A stretch of DNA of 7,510 bases. It comes from an uncultured bacterium. Lineage in GTDB: Bacteria > Verrucomicrobiota > Lentisphaeria > Victivallales > Victivallaceae. Positions 1 through 5,356 of this stretch are shown piece by piece (within the stretch, counting starts at the first letter, position 1; each line of letters begins with the position of its first letter). The translations under genes and the position numbers were made by a program. The stretch lies in the NCBI GenBank assembly GCA_949286445.1, contig CASECL010000213.1, positions 1 through 7,510 on the forward strand, given 5' to 3'. Under the pieces are notes generated by a model that saw only the letters and a list, made by a program, of their open reading frames with translations, was not told the DNA's origin and did no database searches.

Positions 1-41
1 TCCTCCAGCGCAAAATTGATTTTTTGGATTATTGCGTTCAT
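1..41 (-). CDS. 5' end of an unidentified gene, cut by the left window edge
   Basis: An ATG on the minus strand (bases 41-39) opens a reading frame that stays open to the window edge: M-N-A-I-I-Q-K-I-N-F-A-L-E. It is preceded by a purine-rich stretch reading GGGAAAAGG, about 5 nt before the ATG, which is a plausible ribosome binding site. A well-spaced promoter lies just upstream (74-102). Thirteen codons are too few to recognise a family, so no function is proposed. The call rests on the combination of promoter, ribosome binding site and start codon at sensible spacings, not on the coding sequence. It could instead be the start of a short non-coding transcript. Confidence 0.5.
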   Translation of the reverse strand, partial: MNAIIQKINFALE

Positions 42-73
42 ATTGACCTTTTCCCTGAAAAAATATTTCAATT

Positions 74-102
74 AATATAGACTTTCATCACTATTTTTTC
101 AA
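74..102 (-). promoter_or_regulatory. Sigma-70-type promoter for the gene at the left edge
   Basis: On the minus strand TTGAAA (bases 102-97, -35) is followed after exactly 17 nt by TATATT (bases 79-74, -10). Each hexamer matches the sigma-70 consensus at five of six positions. Transcription would start near base 67, giving a leader of about 26 nt before the ATG at 41. This promoter lies downstream of waaF, so the gene at the left edge probably has its own transcription start rather than depending only on read-through from waaF. Confidence 0.6.
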
Positions 103-105
103 GCG

Positions 106-154
106 GGCAAAAGTTTTTTCCGGCAAAGTTTGAGTTTTGCCGCGGTTTTACCGC
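106..154 (-). other. Overlapping hairpins after waaF, possible weak terminator
   Basis: Just past the waaF stop, GCGGT (142-146) pairs with ACCGC (150-154) across a 3-nt loop, and CGGCAAA (121-127) pairs with TTTGCCG (136-142) across an 8-nt loop. A second copy of the left arm, GGCAAAA (106-112), could compete for TTTTGCC (135-141). On the minus strand no uninterrupted U-run follows any of these stems; the nearest downstream sequence is GAAAAAAC. A standard intrinsic terminator is therefore not clear. The structure may protect the 3' end of the waaF mRNA or end transcription inefficiently. No other signal is seen between it and the waaF stop. Confidence 0.35.
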
Positions 155-164
155 AATACCGGTA

Positions 165-1253
165 CTAACGCGGCAGTAGTTCAATGACTTTTTCTGCCGT
201 TATCTCTTTCATGCAGGCCCGGTCCCCCCGTGGACAAACCCGTTTGAAACATGGTGAACACTCCATTTCTGAACAAAGCAGTGCCCAATTCCTGCCAACA
301 GGTGCCGTGGCTGTGTGGTCGGTTGAGCCGAAAACCGCCGCTCCCGGCGTTCCCAGCAATGAAGCCAAATGCATTACTCCGCTGTCATTGGCAACCACAA
401 AACAGGCATTTTTCAGTAAATTCATCAATTCATCCAGACTGGTTTTTCCCGCCAGATTGAATGCCCGGTTTGCCGGCAGACCTTCCAGAACTTCGCCGCA
501 CACTTCTGCTTCGCTCTTTCCTCCGGCAGCCGCAACAACGCCGCCACGGGCAATAAAGGCTCTGGCCACCGCGTTGAATTTGCTGCTCTCCCAGCGTTTT
601 GCCCCGCCGTAAGCCGCACCGCATCCCAGAACCATGAGCTTGGGGTGACGGCAGAGCGGCCGCACTGCTTCTGAACATTCCGCGGCCGGGGTCTGCGGCG
701 TAATTTCCGGCAGCGTGCCGTCCCAGCGCGGTGCTCCCAAAGCATAAGCCATGGATAAATACTTATTGGTTTGATGGATCATGGCGTATTTACCCGGCTT
801 GTTCCAGGCAAACGGAAATGCCCGTTTGAGCAGAAAACTTCTGCCTCTGGCCTCTGCTCCGAAAAGCAGCGGCACCCCGGCCGCTTTCATCATTACCGCA
901 TCCCGCAGTGAATTATTGAACAACACTCCAACTCCCATGCGGAAGCGGCGTAATGCGGCAATTTCGTCCAATTCCCAGACATGGTGAAGCCTTTTCAGCC
1001 CGATGAAGCCGTCCACAAATCCTGCCGCTTCAAAAAAACCGTGCAGTGAATCCGGAGCAATCACAAACAGTGCACAATTTCCCGGTTTGCCTTTGCTCAA
1101 TTGCCACAGCGCAGGCAGTGCCATAACACAATCTCCCAGCCAGTTGGGCATGCGTACAGCAATTCCATTGCGCCAGCCGCGCAACGGAATTTTTTCCACC
1201 GGAAATTCCGGGACCGGATAATCCCGGGTTATATCAATACGGACTGTCTTCAT
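165..1253 (-). CDS. waaF: LPS heptosyltransferase, WaaF-like (glycosyltransferase family 9)
   Basis: This 362-residue protein resembles ADP-heptose:LPS heptosyltransferase II, which adds a heptose to the inner core of lipopolysaccharide on the cytoplasmic side of the inner membrane. The N-terminal Rossmann-like half carries the family signature RMPNWLGDCVMALP (residues 34-47), with Asp41 at the position expected for the catalytic base. The C-terminal nucleotide-sugar-binding half contains LGCGAAYGGAKRW (209-221) and NDSGVMHLASLLGTP (289-303). A cysteine-rich tail, CSPCFKRVCPRGDRAC (332-347), is typical of WaaF relatives. About 30 residues precede the usual start of the fold, slightly longer than typical WaaF (about 350 aa). 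The chosen ATG lies 6 nt after the stop of the upstream dehydrogenase gene and has only a weak ribosome binding site, so translational coupling is likely. A start at internal Met35 would remove part of the signature and is unlikely. The family assignment is firm. The exact acceptor and sugar are inferred and could differ from heptose II of enterobacteria. Confidence 0.88.
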   Translation of the reverse strand: MKTVRIDITRDYPVPEFPVEKIPLRGWRNGIAVRMPNWLGDCVMALPALWQLSKGKPGNCALFVIAPDSLHGFFEAAGFVDGFIGLKRLHHVWELDEIAALRRFRMGVGVLFNNSLRDAVMMKAAGVPLLFGAEARGRSFLLKRAFPFAWNKPGKYAMIHQTNKYLSMAYALGAPRWDGTLPEITPQTPAAECSEAVRPLCRHPKLMVLGCGAAYGGAKRWESSKFNAVARAFIARGGVVAAAGGKSEAEVCGEVLEGLPANRAFNLAGKTSLDELMNLLKNACFVVANDSGVMHLASLLGTPGAAVFGSTDHTATAPVGRNWALLCSEMECSPCFKRVCPRGDRACMKEITAEKVIELLPR

Positions 1254-1259
1254 ATCATT

Positions 1260-2519
1260 TTACAGCCGTTCCGAAGCGGCTTCACGGGGCAGAACCCCTT
1301 TGAGATCATAAATTACCGTGTTTGCTGAAGAGAACGCTTTGTAATCAAAATCCCGGAATTCCCGGTGCGGCACTGCCAGAACTATGGCTGAATAAGTACC
1401 GGACGGCGCAGATACGGTACGGCAATGATATTCCGCTTCATATTCGGCATTGTCTATTTTGGGATCAAAAAGCTCCGGAAGGCAGCCGAATTCCTCCATT
1501 TCAGCAATCATGTCCGGAATTTTTGAATTTCTGATATCCGAGCAGTTTTCCTTGAACGTCCCCCCCAGTACCAGAACCCTGGTTCCCTTTACTGTACCGC
1601 CTTTGCGGGCAATCAGCTTGACAATCCGCTGTCCGGCAAAGGATGCCATATTGTCATTCAGCCTCCGCCCCGCCAGAATAACTTCCGGATGGTATCCCTT
1701 TGACTGCGCCTGATGGGTCAGATAATAGGGATCAACTCCGATGCAGTGTCCGCCTACCAGACCGGGGCGGAAATTGAGAAAATTCCACTTGGTGCAGGCA
1801 GCGTCAAGAACTTCGTTGGTATCAAGATCAAGCAGATGGAATATCTTGGAAAGTTCGTTTACAAAAGCTATATTGAGGTCACGCTGAGTGTTTTCTATCA
1901 CTTTTGCCGCCTCTGCCACTGCTATGCTGGATACCGGATAAGTCCCGGCTTTGATAACAGCAGAATAAAGCTCATCTACTTTTCTTGCGGTTTCCGGGGT
2001 TGATCCGGAGGTTATCTTGCGGATTTTGGTAAGCGTGTGCTCTTTGTCTCCGGGATTAATTCTTTCCGGGCTGTAACCGCAGAAGAAATCCTGATTGTAT
2101 CTCATGCCTGAAGCCGCTTCAATTTCCGGAACACATTCCTCTTCGGTGCAGCCAGGGTAAACTGTGCTTTCAAAAACGACGATTGAGCCGTTTTTCAAAT
2201 GCCGCCCGGCCAGGGCACTCGCGCTGCGCAGCATGCTCAAATCCGGTTGTTTATACCGGTCAACCGGCGTAGGGACTGTGACAATAAAGAAATCGCTTCC
2301 GTCCAGATCATTTTCGTCTGCGCTGAAAAACAGTTTATCCGCTGAAGAGAATGATTCCGGTGAACTTTCACCGGTAATATCAACACCGCACCGCAGTTCT
2401 TCTATTCGCTGTTTTTTCAGATCAAAACCAGTTACCCGGAAGTATTTGCCAAACTCCAGAGCCAGCGGAAGTCCCACATAGCCGAGTCCGATAACGGATA
2501 TTTTACAATTTCCTGTCAT
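1260..2519 (-). CDS. tviB: UDP-N-acetylhexosamine 6-dehydrogenase (TviB/WbpO type)
   Basis: This 419-residue protein belongs to the UDP-glucose/GDP-mannose dehydrogenase superfamily. It would oxidise C6 of UDP-GlcNAc or UDP-GalNAc with two NAD+ to give the uronic acid, a precursor of acidic surface polysaccharides. The N-terminal NAD-binding Rossmann fold shows GLGYVG at 11-16. The middle region has ESTVYPGCTEEECVPEIE (117-134), YSPERINPGDKEH (149-161) and AEAAKVIENTQRDLN (202-216), which includes the conserved Lys206. The active site GGHCIGVDPYYL (256-267) has nucleophile Cys259. The C-terminal domain has GGTFKENCSDIRNSK (319-333). The INPGDKEH and ENTQRDLNIAFVNE stretches point to the TviB/WbpO/VipA branch rather than UDP-glucose dehydrogenase. 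The start is fixed by GAGG 5 nt before the ATG. The gene ends 6 nt before waaF and follows the decarboxylase gene after 51 nt. Subfamily is fairly sure, but GlcNAc versus GalNAc cannot be decided here. No TviC-like epimerase is visible in the window. Confidence 0.87.
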   Translation of the reverse strand: MTGNCKISVIGLGYVGLPLALEFGKYFRVTGFDLKKQRIEELRCGVDITGESSPESFSSADKLFFSADENDLDGSDFFIVTVPTPVDRYKQPDLSMLRSASALAGRHLKNGSIVVFESTVYPGCTEEECVPEIEAASGMRYNQDFFCGYSPERINPGDKEHTLTKIRKITSGSTPETARKVDELYSAVIKAGTYPVSSIAVAEAAKVIENTQRDLNIAFVNELSKIFHLLDLDTNEVLDAACTKWNFLNFRPGLVGGHCIGVDPYYLTHQAQSKGYHPEVILAGRRLNDNMASFAGQRIVKLIARKGGTVKGTRVLVLGGTFKENCSDIRNSKIPDMIAEMEEFGCLPELFDPKIDNAEYEAEYHCRTVSAPSGTYSAIVLAVPHREFRDFDYKAFSSANTVIYDLKGVLPREAASERL

Positions 2520-2544
2520 TTCTGCCTCATATTATCCCGGCAGC

Positions 2545-2560
2545 CGGCGCTGCAGCGCCG
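2545..2560. repeat. Perfect 16-bp GC-rich palindrome between decarboxylase and dehydrogenase genes
   Basis: CGGCGC (2545-2550), TGCA (2551-2554) and GCGCCG (2555-2560) form a perfect palindrome. In RNA it would fold as a 6-bp all-GC stem with a 4-nt loop. It lies 10 nt past the decarboxylase stop and 25 nt before the dehydrogenase ribosome binding site. No U-run follows on the minus strand, so it is not a standard terminator. It could stabilise the upstream mRNA segment, cause partial attenuation, or bind a dimeric protein. Confidence 0.55.
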
Positions 2561-2570
2561 CGCGCAATAT

Positions 2571-3734
2571 TCACACATAGTAAGTCGGAAGCGGCGGAAA
2601 CCCGTTGAATTCCACCGAGCAGTAACTGCTGGTGTAGGCCCCGCAGCTGAACCAGTAAATCCGGTCTCCGGGCTTTATGTAAGCCGGGAGGGGATTTCTG
2701 AAATACTCATACATCACATCCTGACTGTCGCAGGTCGGACCGGCAATAATGAATTCTTCGGAGAGTTCACCGCGGGCTTCGCAATACAAAGGATAACGTA
2801 TGCTTTCGTCCCATGTCTCAATCAGTCCGTTGAATTTCCCGGTATCAAGATAGAGCCATTTATCCACCCCCATGGAACTCTTCTGCGACACCAGTATGAC
2901 TTCTGTAACCAGAATTCCGGCTTCACCCACCAGGGAGCGTCCCGGCTCCAGAATGATCTGGGGGAAGTCCTCTTCAAAGTCCTCTTTCAGGTAGCGGGTA
3001 ATTTCATCAGCGTACACTTCCATCTCATTGGTTTTGGAAATGTAATTGGCCGGGAAACCTCCGCCCATATTGATAAGGTTGAGCTTGATGCCTTCACCCT
3101 TGAGGTAGTCAAAGATATATCTGACTTTGGCGATCGCCGAGTCCCAGGCACCGATATCACGCTGCTGTGAACCTACATGGAAAGATATTCCGCAGGGATC
3201 CAGTCCCAGTTCTTTGCCCAGCATGACCAGGTCAATGGCCATATCCGGGTGACTGCCGAATTTACGGGACAGCGGCCAGTCCGCGGTTTCAGAGCCTTCT
3301 GTCAGAATCCGGCAGAAAACTTTTGAACCGGGGGCTTCTTTGGCGATATTGCGCAAATCATTTTCGCTGTCAGTGGCGAACAAACGGACACCTTTTTCAT
3401 AAAAATAACGGATGTCTGCCGGTTTTTTTATGGTATTGCCGTAACTTATCCGGTCGGGAGAAACCCCCAGACTCAATATCCGGTCAAGTTCATAGCGGGA
3501 GGCAATATCGAAGTTCGATCCCAGATCGCGCAGCAATTCCAGTACCGGAATTGCCGGATTGGCTTTCATGGCATAATAGATGCTGGCGTAGGGGAAGTGC
3601 TGTTTCAGCTCCTCGTACTTGCGCTTGATTATTCCAAGGTTGACAATCAGAAACGGCGTCTCATGACGTTTTGATTCACGGTACATGAGATCCCAGTCTG
3701 CTTTGCTGTAGTAATCGGCAATTTCAATCTTCAT
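2571..3734 (-). CDS. Fold-type III PLP decarboxylase, ornithine/lysine decarboxylase-like
   Basis: This 387-residue protein belongs to the alanine-racemase-fold PLP decarboxylases (Orn/Lys/Arg/DAP decarboxylase family 2), which remove the alpha-carboxyl of a basic amino acid to give a diamine. Lys57 in YYAMKAN (53-59) is the expected PLP Schiff-base lysine. His186 in FHVGSQ (185-190) would stack on PLP. GGGFP (224-228) and EPGR (263-266) bind the phosphate. Cys335 and Asp336 in GPTCDSQD (332-339) match the catalytic Cys and substrate-binding Asp of ornithine decarboxylases. The C-terminus has the typical GAYTSSYCSVEFNGF (365-379). Length and the TPFLIVNL opening (26-33) fit ODC better than diaminopimelate decarboxylase, which is longer and usually opens with TPLYVYD-like sequence. 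The ATG has AAGGCAG about 10 nt upstream. It is divergent from argH and comes before the surface-sugar genes. Putrescine synthesis from ornithine is the likeliest role; lysine or a related substrate is possible. Confidence 0.8.
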   Translation of the reverse strand: MKIEIADYYSKADWDLMYRESKRHETPFLIVNLGIIKRKYEELKQHFPYASIYYAMKANPAIPVLELLRDLGSNFDIASRYELDRILSLGVSPDRISYGNTIKKPADIRYFYEKGVRLFATDSENDLRNIAKEAPGSKVFCRILTEGSETADWPLSRKFGSHPDMAIDLVMLGKELGLDPCGISFHVGSQQRDIGAWDSAIAKVRYIFDYLKGEGIKLNLINMGGGFPANYISKTNEMEVYADEITRYLKEDFEEDFPQIILEPGRSLVGEAGILVTEVILVSQKSSMGVDKWLYLDTGKFNGLIETWDESIRYPLYCEARGELSEEFIIAGPTCDSQDVMYEYFRNPLPAYIKPGDRIYWFSCGAYTSSYCSVEFNGFPPLPTYYV

Positions 3735-3835
3735 TGCGGTTATACTGCCTTATGAGGTTATTTTTGTTATTTTCTACAAAGGATAAACGCGTATAAAATT
3801 TATCACTGTTTTCCGCTTTTACAATGCGGACAACG

Positions 3836-3861
3836 TTTTTTTTGCAAAAAAAAATTTTTTT
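3836..3861. promoter_or_regulatory. T8-GC-A9-T7 tract in the divergent promoter region
   Basis: Bases 3836-3843 are eight T, 3844-3845 are GC, 3846-3854 are nine A and 3855-3861 are seven T. The run contains two nested perfect palindromes, T8GCA8 (3836-3853) and A7T7 (3848-3861). Such phased A/T tracts bend DNA and can act as UP elements for the RNA polymerase alpha subunit. It lies just upstream of where an argH -35 box would sit and within the region that must also hold the decarboxylase promoter, so it may serve either direction. The effect on transcription is inferred from composition and position only. Confidence 0.5.
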
Positions 3862-3868
3862 AATGGAA

Positions 3869-3896
3869 TTTTTCCGGAATATGAGTTACATTATAG
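3869..3896 (+). promoter_or_regulatory. Possible argH promoter, weak match
   Basis: TTATAG at 3891-3896 (overlapping TATAGC at 3892-3897) is the best -10 candidate upstream of argH. The -35 position 17 nt earlier is only a T-rich stretch, a poor consensus match, which would fit a promoter helped by the adjacent A/T tract or by an activator. The 8-bp palindrome TTCCGGAA (3872-3879) lies between the two boxes and could be an operator half. A start near 3903 would leave about 33 nt of leader before the argH ATG at 3936. Confidence 0.3.
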
Positions 3897-3935
3897 CCTG
3901 TATGTTGTATCGAAACAGTGGAAAGGTTTTGCAAT

Positions 3936-5306
3936 ATGGCTTTATGGAGCGGCAGATTCAGTGCCGGAACTCAGAAAGATCTGGCGAAATTAAGCGAGTC
4001 TATTTCATTTGACCGCCGGCTTTACGCATGTGACATCGCCGGAAGCAAGGCGCATGTTACCATGCTGGCGGCGAGGGGGATTATTCCGGAAAAAACCGCG
4101 GCGGATATTTGCGCAGAGCTGGATGAAATACAAAAGAAGATAGAGCAGGGCAATTTCAAGTTTGATATTGCGTTGGAAGATATCCACATGCATATTGAAA
4201 CTGCGCTGATTGAGAAACTTGGAGCGGAAGGTGCCCGGGTTCACTCCGGCCGCAGCCGCAACGATCAGGTGGCTTTGGATATCCGGCTGTATCTGCGCGA
4301 TGCGGTGGATGGCATAATTGCCAAAATCAGAGCTTTCCAGCGTTCACTGGTGGATAAGGCGGCGGAAAATCCCCGGGCGGTTATGCCGGGATTTACCCAT
4401 TTGCAGCACGCTCAGCCGATACTTTTTGCCCATCACCTGCTTGCCTATGTGGAAATGCTGGACCGGGATGCAGAACGGCTGGCTGACTGCCGCAGAAGAA
4501 TAAATGTCATGCCGCTTGGGTCCGGTGCGCTGGCAGGATCAACGCTGCCGCTGGATCGGGAAATGGTGACCCGGCTGCTCGGATTTGAAAGACCTACCCG
4601 CAACAGCATGGATGCGGTGGCGGACCGGGATTTTGCCATTGAATTGCTGTCTGATCTGGCGATAATGGCCATGCATATAAGCAGATTGTCAGAGGATATT
4701 ATTCTCTGGTGTTCGCAGGAATTCAACTTTATCGAGCTGGCGGATGAATTCTGTACCGGTTCAAGCCTGATGCCGCAGAAGAAAAATCCGGATGCGGCGG
4801 AGCTCTCCCGCGGAAAAACAGCCCGCATATATGGTGATCTGGTGGCCTTGCTGACGTTGTGCAAAGGTCTTCCGCTTACCTATAACCGCGATTTGCAGGA
4901 GGATAAAGAGCGGCTGTTTGACGCGTTGGATACGGTAAATCTGGTGCTGGATGTCTATACGCCGATGATTTCAGGTATCAGTGTGAAAAAAGACCGGATG
5001 CTGGATGCGGCGTCTGACCCCGGACTGATGGCAACGGATCTGGCGGAGCTGCTGGTAAAGATGAATGTGCCTTTCCGCACCGCGCACCACCGGGTGGGCG
5101 AATTGGTAAAGTATTGCCGCGAAAAGGGTTTGGAATTGGACAAACTGTCACTTGAACAGATGCGTGAGGTAATACCGGAGGCGACGGAGGAATTTCTGAC
5201 TTTGTTTGATCCGGAAAAGAGTGTCGGAGCCAGAGAGATATACGGCGGAACTGGATACCGGGAGGTGGCCGGGCAGATCGCTTTCTGGCAGAAGAAACTG
5301 CAGTAG
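3936..5306 (+). CDS. argH: Argininosuccinate lyase
   Basis: ArgH cleaves argininosuccinate to arginine and fumarate, the last step of arginine synthesis, as a cytoplasmic homotetramer of the fumarase/aspartase superfamily. With the ATG at 3936 the protein has 456 residues, the usual length, and begins MALWSGRFSAG, the classic ArgH opening. Conserved regions are EDIHMHIE (81-88), HSGRSRNDQV (103-112), GFTHLQHAQP (152-161, with active-site His155) and the superfamily signature GSSLMPQKKNPD (275-286), carrying the catalytic serine loop. A GTG at 3918 in the same frame would add six residues, but GGAAAGG (3919-3925) is correctly placed as the ribosome binding site for the ATG, so the ATG is preferred. 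The gene is intact. It diverges from the decarboxylase gene, which may draw on the linked ornithine pool. The next gene follows after 50 nt with no terminator visible. No other arg gene is in the window. Confidence 0.97.
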   Translation: MALWSGRFSAGTQKDLAKLSESISFDRRLYACDIAGSKAHVTMLAARGIIPEKTAADICAELDEIQKKIEQGNFKFDIALEDIHMHIETALIEKLGAEGARVHSGRSRNDQVALDIRLYLRDAVDGIIAKIRAFQRSLVDKAAENPRAVMPGFTHLQHAQPILFAHHLLAYVEMLDRDAERLADCRRRINVMPLGSGALAGSTLPLDREMVTRLLGFERPTRNSMDAVADRDFAIELLSDLAIMAMHISRLSEDIILWCSQEFNFIELADEFCTGSSLMPQKKNPDAAELSRGKTARIYGDLVALLTLCKGLPLTYNRDLQEDKERLFDALDTVNLVLDVYTPMISGISVKKDRMLDAASDPGLMATDLAELLVKMNVPFRTAHHRVGELVKYCREKGLELDKLSLEQMREVIPEATEEFLTLFDPEKSVGAREIYGGTGYREVAGQIAFWQKKLQ

Positions 5307-5356
5307 AACGTGAAGCGTTTGGAAATAAATAAAACATAGGAGAAAACAGAAAGATC

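Noticed and set aside
184..612. 142-codon open frame on the plus strand inside waaF
   Set aside because: It lies wholly opposite a gene with clear family motifs, has no ribosome binding site and shows no recognisable protein pattern.
1260..2519. UDP-glucose 6-dehydrogenase (ugd) for the nucleotide-sugar enzyme
   Set aside because: The INPGDKEH and ENTQRDLNIAFVNE stretches and the GGHCIGVDPYYL active site point to the N-acetylhexosamine (TviB/WbpO) branch.
2571..3734. Diaminopimelate decarboxylase (lysA) for the PLP enzyme
   Set aside because: The length, the opening segment and the GPTCDSQD and C-terminal GAYT...FNGF patterns fit ornithine-type decarboxylases better.
3918..3935. GTG start that would add six residues to ArgH
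   Set aside because: The ATG at 3936 gives the canonical ArgH opening and has GGAAAGG at proper distance; that sequence overlaps the GTG itself.
5307..5319. Small inverted repeat AACG-(5 nt)-CGTT after argH as a terminator
   Set aside because: It is only 4 bp with no U-run, too weak to end transcription.
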